Shown here piece by piece: positions 1 through 6,395 of a DNA stretch of 64,000 nt. Under the pieces are notes generated by a model. That model worked only from the letters and a program-made list of their open reading frames with translations. It searched no databases and was not told the DNA's origin. The stretch comes from Muribaculum sp. GTDB taxonomy: Bacteria; Bacillota; Clostridia; Lachnospirales; Lachnospiraceae. The stretch is taken from assembly GCA_023663505.1 (NCBI GenBank), contig JAMPHH010000008.1, positions 34,235 through 98,234 of the forward strand. The letters are read 5' to 3'. The first letter of the stretch is position 1. Every line of letters begins with the position of its first letter. The translations under genes were made by a program, and so were the position numbers.

Positions 1-339
1 AATCGTCTCAGTGACCTTTTCTGAGATCTTCTTTCGTTCCTCCGATACAGCAGAAGAGACCTCACTGTGAATATCAGCCTTTATCTTGCTGATGACATCC
101 GCCGCTGCGTTATCTACGGCATATCGTGCCCGTCTCTCAGCAGCTCTTTCCACAGCCTGGTCGATGACTTCCTTCGGAATATCAATGGGAACATCGTTCG
201 ACAAATCTTCAATCGTTGTGTCCAGCTTCTCACAAAGCTTTTTCATCTTACAATGGACGCCGATCCCATATCCAAGTCCAATAAGACCGGCTACCATCAT
301 CCCAAAACCAAATATCCAATCGCAATCATTCTTGCTCAC
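1..339 (-). CDS. Hypothetical membrane-anchored phage-type protein, partial
   Basis: This reading frame starts with GTG at 339, ten bases downstream of an AAAGGAG ribosome site, and runs off the left edge of the window, leaving 113 codons visible. Residues 9-30 form one hydrophobic segment (FGFGMMVAGLIGLGYGIGV), followed by a charged helical region rich in Ala, Arg, Glu and Lys that looks like a coiled coil. It lies 14 bases downstream of the next gene in the same direction. Because of the rare GTG start it is easy to miss. No function can be assigned. Confidence 0.65.
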   Translation of the reverse strand, partial: MSKNDCDWIFGFGMMVAGLIGLGYGIGVHCKMKKLCEKLDTTIEDLSNDVPIDIPKEVIDQAVERAAERRARYAVDNAAADVISKIKADIHSEVSSAVSEERKKISEKVTETI

Positions 340-353
340 GGCTTTTCTCCTTT

Positions 354-542
354 CTATACTTCCACCAGTTTTCCGGGGAGAGTTATTCTTGTTGCGGCTA
401 TTTTATTGAATTGCCTCTTATACTGATAAGCCAGGTTACTCCTTGCTTTCTTCTCAGATGAGGCATAGGTGGTTCCTTCCCAGTTATTTGAAACGCACTG
501 TTCAAATTCCATGACAGGACCCTTATAGCTGTATCTGTTCAT
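354..542 (-). CDS. Small conserved phage-type hypothetical protein
   Basis: A 62-residue basic protein. The start is the ATG at 542 because GGAGG lies 6 bases upstream; a longer reading frame has no ribosome site. It contains the blocks SEKKARSNLAYQYKRQ and ITLPGKLVEV, which I recall from short proteins of Firmicutes phages and integrative elements. It has no membrane segment or cysteine motif, and its role is unknown. A hairpin terminator of the gene before it lies about 45 bases upstream. Confidence 0.65.
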   Translation of the reverse strand: MNRYSYKGPVMEFEQCVSNNWEGTTYASSEKKARSNLAYQYKRQFNKIAATRITLPGKLVEV

Positions 543-573
543 AAAACACCTCCAGTCCGTTCCAAACAACAAA

Positions 574-606
574 AGGGAAAGCACCTTGTTACAGATACTT
601 TCCCCT
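574..606 (-). terminator. Hairpin terminator after the 642-926 gene
   Basis: On the minus strand GGGAAAGTATC pairs loosely with GGTGCTTTCCC around a TGTAACAA loop, followed by TTTTG. The loop resembles those of the other terminators in this block, but the stem is different. Confidence 0.5.
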
Positions 607-641
607 AGTCAGAACGACTATTTTCCTTATTCAGTTTTCAG

Positions 642-926
642 TTACTCCTCGGAATCCTCTTCTTCGGTCTCCTCCTCGGTGCTGTCCTCTTCAACTACCT
701 CTGCCTCCACGTCAATCGGAGCAGAGTTCTGCTGTTTCTTCGCCTTGATCTTCTTCGCTGTCGGAATGATAACGTACTTAACGGCTAACCCGCCAACCAC
801 AATTACCAGACCAACACCGGCTGCGATCTTGAATCCCTTACCAGAACTCTTCTTCACAATCTCCTCGGTTGCTTCTGTTGCTGTTTCAACTACCTCTTCA
901 TTAACCATCATTTCATTAGGTTCCAT
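642..926 (-). CDS. Acidic single-pass membrane protein, hypothetical
   Basis: A 94-residue protein with an acidic N-terminus, one membrane segment at about residues 33-55 (IAAGVGLVIVVGGLAVKYVII), a short Lys-rich patch (KKIKAKKQ) just inside, and a very acidic C-terminal tail of Glu, Asp and Ser. By charge the Lys-rich side should be cytoplasmic. AAAGGAG lies just upstream of the ATG. It has its own copy of the 27-bp promoter-like motif at 969-995. The function is unknown; the layout is typical of small phage or mobile-element membrane proteins. Confidence 0.65.
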   Translation of the reverse strand: MEPNEMMVNEEVVETATEATEEIVKKSSGKGFKIAAGVGLVIVVGGLAVKYVIIPTAKKIKAKKQQNSAPIDVEAEVVEEDSTEEETEEEDSEE

Positions 927-968
927 TTTTGTTCTCCTTTCGTGTTAAGAAAATTTAGTGGTTCTCTC

Positions 969-995
969 CATTAAAGTGCTTGTAAAATCTGCGAA
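969..995 (-). promoter_or_regulatory. 27-bp cassette promoter motif, copy for gene 642-926
   Basis: On the minus strand it reads TTCGCA-N4-TTACA-N4-CTTTAATG, matching the shared consensus. It lies 42 bases before the start codon and just before the stop of the next gene. Confidence 0.7.
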
Positions 996-998
996 TTT

Positions 999-1769
999 TT
1001 AGCCGTTACGGAAATCGTATCTGGGTTCGACATGATAGTCGATTACCAGACAAGGCGTTCCGTCATCAGCAATCTGTGAACTGAATCGCAGTTCCAAATA
1101 CCCTGTTTCAATGTTCCATCCAAGGTCATCGCCCATACTCATATGCGGCAATCCGACCTCATAATTGAAGTCGTTCCAAGATATAAACATCTCGTCCCTC
1201 ATCCGCCGGTTCAATTCATTCTCAGCTTTTTTCAGCTTCTCCATATCCGACTTAAAATATCTTCCGGATGCAGAGTCGTAGCAGAGAGTATTTCCTCTTT
1301 CTGTGATGATGACCTGCTGTGTGCTCACAGGATGCTGCTCAATCCTTTCTTTGGCTACCGAATCCCGCATCGCTTCTTCTTTTTTTTCGCCCATCGCCTC
1401 AACGACTTTTTCCTGATACTCACGAAATGCTGATTCAGACAGGCTATATGCAGTCGCTAATGCCGCTCTTCTTCGAGCATTTACAGAGCTTGCCCCGATA
1501 AGACAAAGTACAGATGCCGTTCCGATTGCCGTTGCCGGAATATAACACTTCCATGTAGCGATAATCAGCTCTTTCGGCGGCAGTTTCTCCGTTTCAAGTT
1601 CTTCTTTCCGCTCGTCGATACAAACCAGTGCTTTGGGCGTTGCTCGGACTGCCAGAACGGTCGTCGTGATCATCCCAGCAATACCGATTCCGGTAAGTAT
1701 TTCCGGGCTGTGCTTTCTAAGAGCATCTTCCATGTTCCGAAGAGCCTTAGATATTGGTTTCATGTTCAT
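999..1769 (-). CDS. DUF6353-like phage protein, paralog of 3168-3950
   Basis: A 256-residue protein. I use the ATG at 1769 because AAAGGAG lies upstream; the frame extends further but without a ribosome site. The N-terminal half has two hydrophobic segments (about 23-43 and 77-97) around a conserved block, AVRATPKAL...ELETEKLPPKELI.ATWKCYIP, which the protein encoded at 3168-3950 shares nearly unchanged. The C-terminal half is soluble with a YFKSD...LNRRM...GDDLGW pattern, also shared. I recall this pattern from the DUF6353 family of Firmicutes phage proteins; no function is known. Confidence 0.7.
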   Translation of the reverse strand: MNMKPISKALRNMEDALRKHSPEILTGIGIAGMITTTVLAVRATPKALVCIDERKEELETEKLPPKELIIATWKCYIPATAIGTASVLCLIGASSVNARRRAALATAYSLSESAFREYQEKVVEAMGEKKEEAMRDSVAKERIEQHPVSTQQVIITERGNTLCYDSASGRYFKSDMEKLKKAENELNRRMRDEMFISWNDFNYEVGLPHMSMGDDLGWNIETGYLELRFSSQIADDGTPCLVIDYHVEPRYDFRNG

Positions 1770-1796
1770 ATGTGATGCTTCTCCTTTCAAAAATAT

Positions 1797-1817
1797 AACC
1801 GCCCACAAGGGGCGGAG
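1797..1817 (-). terminator. Hairpin terminator after the 1819-2367 gene
   Basis: On the minus strand CCGCCC-CTTGT-GGGCGG is followed by TTATATTTTT. It lies right after the stop of the DUF6273-like gene and before the ribosome site of the next gene. Confidence 0.65.
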
Positions 1818-1818
1818 A

Positions 1819-2367
1819 TTAACCTAACCGGAAGACCGGACGAACCCCGAGAGAGTACGAGGCGACGCCGTAGCTCGTAACGCCATCGTTGTTCACATCG
1901 GCAAAATAAGCCGAAGAAAACTCCACTTTGTTCTGCAACCAGCCCCACTCATAGGCTTCACCCTCGCGGATTGCGATACGGTTCTTGCGGTCTTTCATAA
2001 GAGGCCACTGTTTCTTGCCGCTCGGCTCGTAACCATCGACATCACCGAAGAATTCTTCTGCATAGGGGATACGGAGCAAGTCACCGCTCTTAAAAGGAAC
2101 CATCATATCCCGGACAGAGCTGAAAATATCCAGAACACTTTCTTTATGGAGTTCCTTGCGCAGATCACTCGCCTCATAGCCGCCCTCGTTCGTATTCTGC
2201 TGGTTCATCTTGAAAGCCTCGTCCAGATACTGGTCCAGAAGAAAGAGTGCTCCCTTCCTGGTGACTTTCTGGCAGGTTGCCGTGTACTTCCCGACCTCGA
2301 TCTGGTCGCCAACCTTAAACTCGCCTGCTGCCTGAATTGTTACTTCCTGTTTTCTTAATGCCTTCAT
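1819..2367 (-). CDS. DUF6273-like phage protein
   Basis: A 182-residue soluble protein with GAAAGGAG upstream of its ATG. The pattern GDQIEVGKY, then YEASDLRKEL, a Trp-rich middle (YEWGWLQNK) and the ending YGVASYSLGVRPVFRLG matches the DUF6273 family as I remember it, which has a lectin-like fold and often occurs on phages and in targets of diversity-generating retroelements. No reverse transcriptase is visible in this window, so diversification is only a possibility. It is the leader of a short unit ending in a GC-rich hairpin at 1797-1817. Confidence 0.6.
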   Translation of the reverse strand: MKALRKQEVTIQAAGEFKVGDQIEVGKYTATCQKVTRKGALFLLDQYLDEAFKMNQQNTNEGGYEASDLRKELHKESVLDIFSSVRDMMVPFKSGDLLRIPYAEEFFGDVDGYEPSGKKQWPLMKDRKNRIAIREGEAYEWGWLQNKVEFSSAYFADVNNDGVTSYGVASYSLGVRPVFRLG

Positions 2368-2395
2368 CTTTTTTCTCCTTTCAATTTTGGCTTGT

Positions 2396-2701
2396 TTATT
2401 TTAAACATCTTGTGATTTCCAAGATGTCTGTTGCCATTTCATAAGCAACACTGAATATTTGCCGATCTTCTTTGTCCCCATGGTCTTTTGAGGAAAATTC
2501 CCGTGTCTTTATTACAAAATCCGATATGACATCAATGGGATCTTTGTCGGGATTCCTACGGACACGATTTAAAAGTTCATTACCAGCCCATCTCTGATAA
2601 CTAACTTCTTTGAACCAATGTTTATCCCAGTTTCGCTGAGGTTCCGTGATATCGAAAATATAATCTTCAATAATCAAAATAACTTGTTCATGCTTAGACA
2701 T
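2396..2701 (-). CDS. Hypothetical protein, 101 aa
   Basis: A soluble 101-residue protein with AAGGAG upstream of its ATG. It is rich in charged residues and has no membrane segment, cysteine pair or nucleotide-binding motif. Visible blocks are EDYIFDITEPQRNWDKHWF and FVIKTREFSSKDHG. I do not recognise the family. It lies between the DUF6273-like gene and the 56-residue membrane gene and shares their direction. Confidence 0.55.
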   Translation of the reverse strand: MSKHEQVILIIEDYIFDITEPQRNWDKHWFKEVSYQRWAGNELLNRVRRNPDKDPIDVISDFVIKTREFSSKDHGDKEDRQIFSVAYEMATDILEITRCLK

Positions 2702-2727
2702 AGCGCTCTCCTTCAGACAGAAAAGAA

Positions 2728-2745
2728 GAGCCCCTGTTAGGACTC
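2728..2745 (-). terminator. Stop-in-loop terminator of gene 2737-2907
   Basis: On the minus strand GAGTCC-TAACAG-GGGCTC is followed by TTCTTTTC. The TAA stop of the gene is the first three bases of the loop. Confidence 0.65.
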
Positions 2746-2907
2746 CTCATTTTCGTTATCTCTTTTGGCAATCGCCTCATTGACTTTCTCTTCGATCTTC
2801 TCGTTCATCTGCTGGTCTTTAACCCAATCGGACAACAAATTCGTTGCCAATCCAACTAAGGTCACTACCGTTCCAAGAACTTTGATGATACTGCTCTTAT
2901 TTCTCAT
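2737..2907 (-). CDS. Small phage-type membrane protein, 56 aa
   Basis: The frame begins at ATG 2907 behind a strong GGAGG site and ends at TAA 2737-2739. The protein has a hydrophobic segment at about residues 7-25 (IIKVLGTVVTLVGLATNLL) and a charged helix ending in NENEES. Such small one-pass proteins are common in Firmicutes phage accessory modules. Its stop codon sits in the loop of its own terminator, and its own copy of the 27-bp motif lies at 2926-2952. The function is unknown. Confidence 0.65.
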   Translation of the reverse strand: MRNKSSIIKVLGTVVTLVGLATNLLSDWVKDQQMNEKIEEKVNEAIAKRDNENEES

Positions 2908-2925
2908 AAAGCGTTACCTCCTCTC

Positions 2926-2952
2926 CATAATAGTGGCTGTAAATTTTGCGAC
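2926..2952 (-). promoter_or_regulatory. 27-bp cassette promoter motif, copy for gene 2737-2907
   Basis: The minus strand reads GTCGCA-N4-TTACA-N4-CTATTATG, one mismatch from TTCGCA in the first block. It fills the gap between the stop of 2953-3162 and the ribosome site of the next gene. Confidence 0.7.
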
Positions 2953-3162
2953 TTAGAAATATGTTACGGTGAGTCTATGGTCTCTATCGACGATACGCCA
3001 TATCTCTCCGTTCTTCCGGGCAAGCTTTATCATAATCTTCTGATATTGCTTTTTGCCGCTGTCCACACCAAGCTTGTATGCAACAAATCCGGTCACAAAT
3101 ATAATTCCAACGCCTACTGCAACATCCATGGCTTCTTTCTTAGTCAGTTTTTTATCTTCCAT
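2953..3162 (-). CDS. Hypothetical small membrane protein, 69 aa
   Basis: I chose ATG 3162 over an in-frame TTG at 3171 because AGGAGG lies 10 bases before the ATG and only 1 base before the TTG. The protein has a short charged N-terminus, a hydrophobic segment at about 12-31 (AVGVGIIFVTGFVAYKLGV) and a basic tail. It lies 5 bases after the upstream DUF6353-like gene, whose last codons contain its ribosome site, so the two are translationally linked. No function is known. Confidence 0.65.
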   Translation of the reverse strand: MEDKKLTKKEAMDVAVGVGIIFVTGFVAYKLGVDSGKKQYQKIMIKLARKNGEIWRIVDRDHRLTVTYF

Positions 3163-3167
3163 AAGAC

Positions 3168-3950
3168 TCAATCCTCCTTTATTTCTTCAAGCAGTTCTGC
3201 TCCAAATTGCTGTGGCTCATATCCCGAAATGATCACACATTCAAGACCATCTTCAAGAGTGGTTTTCCGATTATCAAAGTCGAGCCACATTTCACCGCCT
3301 TCGTAAATTTCCTGCAAATCCCACCCCATCTCATCACCTAAATCGACTCCGTTAATGCCCAAGAACTCATAGTATTCGTTCAAGGTACAATATCCACGAA
3401 GCTGAAGATTACGGTTAATGTGATATTGAGCATTGATTACCGCAGCCATGGTCGTATTAAAATATCTTTTGGAGAGCATGTCATAGCACAGGATACGCTC
3501 GCTTTCTGTATCCATATCCATGTTGTAGGTCTGATACCCCCAACCACCATCAGCTATCATCGCATCTTTAGCCATCTCAGCATGGATTTTGTCGTCCGCA
3601 TCCGCTCCATAGACCTTTTTAGCTGCCTGACGGTATTGCTTGTAGGACTCGTTTACCATGGCATAGGCACTTGTCAGTGCTGCCTGATTACGTCTGTCCA
3701 AAACTCCAATGCCAATGATACAGGCGATTGTGGATACACCAACCAAAGCCGGTGGGATGTAACACTTCCAAGTCGCCTCTATAAGCTCCTGAGGTGTGAG
3801 CTTGTCTGTTTCCAGCTCGTCTTTCTTGGCTTTGATAAGTGCCAGTGCTTTGGGTGTAGCTCGTACCGACAACACGGCAGTACCAACTACACCGATTACC
3901 CCCAAACCAGTTAAGATTGTGGGGGATGCCTTTCTTAAAAATTTGTTCAT
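3168..3950 (-). CDS. DUF6353-like phage protein, paralog of 999-1769
   Basis: A 260-residue protein with GAAAGGAG upstream of its ATG. It has the same layout as the paralog at 999-1769: two hydrophobic segments near the N-terminus around AVLSVRATPKALALI..KKDELETDKLTPQELIEATWKCYIPP, and a soluble C-terminal half with YFN...INAQYHINRNL and GDEMGWDL. The pair probably arose by duplication inside the element. It forms a two-gene unit with the membrane protein downstream. DUF6353 is my recollection of the family name; the role is unknown. Confidence 0.7.
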   Translation of the reverse strand: MNKFLRKASPTILTGLGVIGVVGTAVLSVRATPKALALIKAKKDELETDKLTPQELIEATWKCYIPPALVGVSTIACIIGIGVLDRRNQAALTSAYAMVNESYKQYRQAAKKVYGADADDKIHAEMAKDAMIADGGWGYQTYNMDMDTESERILCYDMLSKRYFNTTMAAVINAQYHINRNLQLRGYCTLNEYYEFLGINGVDLGDEMGWDLQEIYEGGEMWLDFDNRKTTLEDGLECVIISGYEPQQFGAELLEEIKED

Positions 3951-3976
3951 CTTTTTCTCCTTTCAAATATGTAATC

Positions 3977-4438
3977 TCATCTCGGAACAACTGCGTCCGG
4001 ATTTAATACCACAATGGAATCGCAATCCCAACCATACAGCTCAAAATATAAATCCCCAGATGCGATTTCTCTGAATTCTTCGCCATACCAGCAAAGCTCA
4101 ATCGCGTCTATTCCAATCCGTAAACACTTCTCAAAATCAATAAGATATGACGAGCGCATAAGTGAATTTTTAATAGGGGGCAATCTGCGAAGCTGAGCTA
4201 ATGTACTGACAACTGCAATTTTGCTTTCATCTCTCATGACAAATTCAAAAGAGCAATCATCGTTACAATCTCTAAATTCCTCTCTAGCACACCAATCTTT
4301 CCAGCCAAAAGAGGCGTTTTTTCTTGATGCCCATAAACCGCCTTTAGGCTTGACCCAACAATACTCATTTTTGATCGGGAAATTTAATGTCGGATTAAAC
4401 TGCTTTGCTCCGTAATGGACGTAAATTTGCCTATTCAT
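3977..4438 (-). CDS. Hypothetical protein, 153 aa, downstream of the tRNA-like gene
   Basis: The start is ATG 4438 behind GAAAGGAG. The open frame continues upstream through the tRNA-like gene, but that extension has no ribosome site and I reject it. The protein is soluble, with many aromatic and acidic residues (for example DFEKCLRIGIDAIELCWYGEEF) and no motif I recognise. It has no copy of the 27-bp motif directly upstream, so it may be read by leakage through the terminator at 4473-4489. Confidence 0.6.
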   Translation of the reverse strand: MNRQIYVHYGAKQFNPTLNFPIKNEYCWVKPKGGLWASRKNASFGWKDWCAREEFRDCNDDCSFEFVMRDESKIAVVSTLAQLRRLPPIKNSLMRSSYLIDFEKCLRIGIDAIELCWYGEEFREIASGDLYFELYGWDCDSIVVLNPDAVVPR

Positions 4439-4472
4439 AATTTTTCTCCTTTCAATTTTGGCAAAAATATAA

Positions 4473-4489
4473 GAGCCATTGACTGGCTC
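4473..4489 (-). terminator. Terminator after the tRNA-like gene
   Basis: The minus strand has GAGCC-AGTCAAT-GGCTC followed by TTATATTTTT, 14 bases after the 3' end of the tRNA-like gene. Confidence 0.6.
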
Positions 4490-4502
4490 CCAAAACTTAA
4501 AA

Positions 4503-4589
4503 GAAACAGTGGGGGACTCGAACCCCCGACCTAATGAGGGGCAAATTACTACCATACCTCATTCGCTCTACCAACTGAGCTAACTGCTT
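4503..4589 (-). tRNA. tRNA-like gene with an enlarged (21-nt) anticodon loop
   Basis: On the minus strand a full cloverleaf can be drawn. The acceptor stem pairs AAGCAGT with ACTGTTT (one G-T). The D arm is GCTC-AGTTGGTA-GAGC. The anticodon stem is AATGA/TCATT, followed by a normal AGGTC variable loop. The T arm is GGGGG-TTCGAGT-CCCCC. The anticodon loop has 21 bases instead of 7, so no anticodon can be read with confidence. CCA is not encoded and the discriminator would be C. The gene starts two bases after a copy of the 27-bp motif and has its own terminator, so it is a single-gene unit. It could be a tRNA with an insertion or a tRNA mimic. Confidence 0.7.
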
Positions 4590-4591
4590 CT

Positions 4592-4618
4592 CATAATAGC
4601 CTTTGTAAATTTTGCGAA
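4592..4618 (-). promoter_or_regulatory. 27-bp cassette promoter motif, copy for the tRNA-like gene
   Basis: TTCGCA-N4-TTACA-N4-CTATTATG on the minus strand ends two bases before the first base of the acceptor stem. This placement argues that the motif is a promoter rather than a translation signal. Confidence 0.75.
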
Positions 4619-4638
4619 AAGAAAAGGCTATGTGAGCT

Positions 4639-4809
4639 TTAGGCCCACACAACCATTCCTTCTTTACCCATCATTTCATAGGATTTGGAATTGTTTTTGA
4701 ACATCTCAATATCTTTTTCAACGTCTTTTGCTTTTCCTGATAAGTAGTGTGTAATCCTCAAACCACTCTCATGAATTTCTACAACCTTAAAATTTTTCTT
4801 AAATAACAT
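4639..4809 (-). CDS. Hypothetical protein, 56 aa
   Basis: Three in-frame ATGs occur; I use the last one (4809) because GGAGG lies 8 bases before it, while the others overlap or nearly touch that site. The protein is small, basic in the first part (FKKNFKVVEIHESGLRITHY) and ends GKEGMVVWA. It resembles a single beta-rich domain, but I do not recognise it. It has its own 27-bp motif at 4844-4870. Confidence 0.55.
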   Translation of the reverse strand: MLFKKNFKVVEIHESGLRITHYLSGKAKDVEKDIEMFKNNSKSYEMMGKEGMVVWA

Positions 4810-4843
4810 AATCATTTCCTCCATCTTATAATAATGTGTTTCT

Positions 4844-4870
4844 CATAATAGCCATTGTAAATTTTGCGAA
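4844..4870 (-). promoter_or_regulatory. 27-bp cassette promoter motif, copy for gene 4639-4809
   Basis: The minus strand reads TTCGCA-N4-TTACA-N4-CTATTATG, identical to the tRNA copy at all consensus positions. Confidence 0.7.
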
Positions 4871-4878
4871 AAAGAAAA

Positions 4879-4898
4879 GAGCCGCTGTTACACGACTC
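4879..4898 (-). terminator. Stop-in-loop terminator of gene 4888-5181
   Basis: GAGTCG and CGGCTC pair around a loop containing the TAA stop, followed by TTTTCTTTTT. Compared with the common GAGTCC/GGGCTC stem both sides have changed together (C-G to G-C). Confidence 0.65.
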
Positions 4899-5181
4899 CT
4901 AATTTGTTGTTGCTGTAAAATATAATTTCCTTACCAAGTTCATCCGCTTTACTCATTTCATACTTTGTGCTTTCTCCGATATAATGATCAACGTCTATTA
5001 CGAATATGGCATCAGACATTGCAATTTTCTCCGTATGCAATTCCAAATACCATTTCTTGTCATGAACCTCACATCCCATCGCTGGAAATAACACAATGTA
5101 TCCCAAATCAGTAAGCTGCTGATATACACTTATCATTTCTGATTTATACTTATAGCTCCCACAAATAGTTATGATTTTCAT
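4888..5181 (-). CDS. Nucleoside 2-deoxyribosyltransferase-like protein
   Basis: A 97-residue protein that looks like one Rossmann-type domain: an N-terminal strand ITICGSYKYKSE, a middle strand IVLFPAMG, the pair MSDAIFVIDVDHYIGEST, and YEMSKADELGKEIIFY. The last two blocks match the nucleoside 2-deoxyribosyltransferase and related DUF families that phages often carry; the GEST...E segment holds the likely catalytic Glu. It may salvage or hydrolyse nucleosides or nucleotides, but the substrate cannot be read from sequence. GGAG lies upstream of the ATG, and it has its own 27-bp motif and terminator. Confidence 0.6.
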   Translation of the reverse strand: MKIITICGSYKYKSEMISVYQQLTDLGYIVLFPAMGCEVHDKKWYLELHTEKIAMSDAIFVIDVDHYIGESTKYEMSKADELGKEIIFYSNNKLGVV

Positions 5182-5197
5182 ATAATCACGCTCCTTT

Positions 5198-5224
5198 CAT
5201 TAAAGGACTTGTAAATATAACGAA
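5198..5224 (-). promoter_or_regulatory. 27-bp cassette promoter motif, copy for gene 4888-5181
   Basis: The minus strand reads TTCGTT-N4-TTACA-N4-CTTTAATG, two mismatches in the first block. The ribosome site AAAGGAG directly follows the ATG of the motif. Confidence 0.65.
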
Positions 5225-5232
5225 AAGAGAAA

Positions 5233-5251
5233 GAGCCCTTGTTACAGGCTC
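5233..5251 (-). terminator. Terminator of gene 5259-5477
   Basis: The minus strand has GAGCC-TGTAACAA-GGGCTC followed by TTTCTCTTTTC, 8 bases past the stop. In this copy the stop lies before the stem. Confidence 0.6.
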
Positions 5252-5258
5252 ATCCTCT

Positions 5259-5477
5259 TTAATCAAAACCACTTTCCTTCAGTAATTTTTTGAGTTCTTC
5301 CTTGCTGAGTTCCACGTCAATATCCAAATGTGCGTGTGTGTTTCCGTCGTTGATAGTGATTTTCATTTCTTTAAGCCAGATATCCATGTCTACACCCAAC
5401 TTCTTTTTGATCATCACCTTTGCGACTTTTGACACAAGCGCCGTTGTGAATTTTGATATAATATTCATCTCGTCCAT
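5259..5477 (-). CDS. Hypothetical protein, 72 aa
   Basis: A soluble protein with GGAG 10 bases before ATG 5477. The first half is helical and basic, and the second half (KITINDGNTHAHLDIDVELSKEELKKLLKES) looks like two strands and a helix. I do not recognise the family. Its own 27-bp motif lies at 5509-5535. Confidence 0.55.
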   Translation of the reverse strand: MDEMNIISKFTTALVSKVAKVMIKKKLGVDMDIWLKEMKITINDGNTHAHLDIDVELSKEELKKLLKESGFD

Positions 5478-5508
5478 ACCTCTTTTTCTCCTTTCGGTTT
5501 ATGGTTTT

Positions 5509-5535
5509 CATAAAAGGAGCTGTAAAAATGGCGAA
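5509..5535 (-). promoter_or_regulatory. 27-bp cassette promoter motif, copy for gene 5259-5477
   Basis: The minus strand reads TTCGCC-N4-TTACA-N4-CTTTTATG, one mismatch in the first block. Confidence 0.7.
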
Positions 5536-5546
5536 ACAGAAAAGAA

Positions 5547-5564
5547 GAGCCCTTGTCAGGACTC
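5547..5564 (-). terminator. Stop-in-loop terminator of gene 5556-5936
   Basis: The minus strand has GAGTCC-TGACAA-GGGCTC followed by TTCTTTTC. The TGA stop starts the loop. Confidence 0.65.
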
Positions 5565-5936
5565 AATCTCTTTTAAAGTAATCCAAAGTTTTGATTTTTT
5601 AATGAATGGCAAATATCCTACGATATCACAATATTGGTCAATTTTATACTTGCAATATGGAAACGATTTATTTGCTACATCCAAGAAAGGTTGAATGCGA
5701 TTATATACGAGCTTACTATATTCAGGGTTAATATCTTCAATGTATTCTCCGAACGCAAATTCCTTTCCCGTCAAAGCCCATTCATCATTAACTGCTTTTA
5801 TATGCTCGTGATATATCCTCACAACCTTACTTCTGTTTTTCATAAATTCTTCTCTCATACGTTTACGCATAAATCTTGGCACCTTTTCAAAGTGATAAAA
5901 TACCTTAAAATATACCTCTTCATATTCTTTGTTCAT
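5556..5936 (-). CDS. Hypothetical protein, 126 aa
   Basis: A soluble, mostly helical protein rich in Tyr, Phe, Lys and Arg, with AAAGGAGG upstream of the ATG. Blocks that stand out are FMRKRMREEFMKN and YCKYKIDQYCDIVGYLPF. No domain is recognised. It has its own 27-bp motif at 5953-5979 and a stop-in-loop terminator. Confidence 0.55.
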   Translation of the reverse strand: MNKEYEEVYFKVFYHFEKVPRFMRKRMREEFMKNRSKVVRIYHEHIKAVNDEWALTGKEFAFGEYIEDINPEYSKLVYNRIQPFLDVANKSFPYCKYKIDQYCDIVGYLPFIKKSKLWITLKEIES

Positions 5937-5952
5937 AACCTGAACCTCCTTT

Positions 5953-5979
5953 CATTAAAGGAGTTGTAGATTTTGCGTC
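5953..5979 (-). promoter_or_regulatory. 27-bp cassette promoter motif, copy for gene 5556-5936
   Basis: The minus strand reads GACGCA-N4-CTACA-N4-CTTTAATG. The first base of the motif is the last base of the stop codon of the upstream gene. Confidence 0.65.
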
Positions 5980-6338
5980 TAAATATTACGTCTGTCAAAG
6001 ACCGTTTCCCATCGTTCCCGCTTAATAGGCTTCATCTTCAATGCCCACATAATTTGCCGGACAGTCACAGTAGGATATAGCCCGTCCGTACAAGTTCCTG
6101 CACGTTCGTCAAAGTACGCTTTAAATTTCGGATGCAAATATATCTCAGCAGTAAGCCAAGGATCTATCTCGCTCCACCAGGTACTTTTCGTTTCTTTATC
6201 AAACCGCTGCTGAATCACAGCGAGACCTTTCTCACTTATCTCAAATAGAGTACAACTATTGTAAACCGGATGATTACAAATATAGCACCTACCAAATTTT
6301 GTTCGTGGCATTGTTGGTTTCTTGTAATGATACCTCAT
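5979..6338 (-). CDS. Conserved phage-type hypothetical protein, 119 aa
   Basis: A soluble protein with GGGGG upstream of ATG 6338. It carries a possible zinc-binding pair near the N-terminus (CYICNHPVYNSC) and conserved blocks WWSEIDPWLTAEIY, GLYPTVTVRQIMWALKMKP and KRERWETVFDRR, which I recall from Lachnospiraceae phage genomes. The role is unknown. It has no 27-bp motif of its own and is probably read together with the zinc-ribbon gene upstream of it. Confidence 0.6.
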   Translation of the reverse strand: MRYHYKKPTMPRTKFGRCYICNHPVYNSCTLFEISEKGLAVIQQRFDKETKSTWWSEIDPWLTAEIYLHPKFKAYFDERAGTCTDGLYPTVTVRQIMWALKMKPIKRERWETVFDRRNI

Positions 6339-6364
6339 CTTATTCCCCCAAAATGCAAGAGAAA

Positions 6365-6382
6365 AAGCCCTCGTCAGGACTT
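6365..6382 (-). terminator. Hairpin after gene 6396-6707
   Basis: The minus strand has AAGTCC-TGACGA-GGGCTT followed by TTTCTC. It is a weak terminator that may allow read-through into 5979-6338. Confidence 0.5.
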
Positions 6383-6395
6383 CCTCTCCCTAATA

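Noticed and set aside
86..409. Plus-strand frames at the left edge
   Set aside because: They are shadows of the leftward GTG-started gene and the 62-residue gene, which have ribosome sites and sensible composition.
4439..4555. N-terminal extension of the 153-residue protein gene through the tRNA-like sequence
   Set aside because: The extension has no ribosome site and crosses a terminator and the tRNA-like gene; ATG 4438 has a good site.
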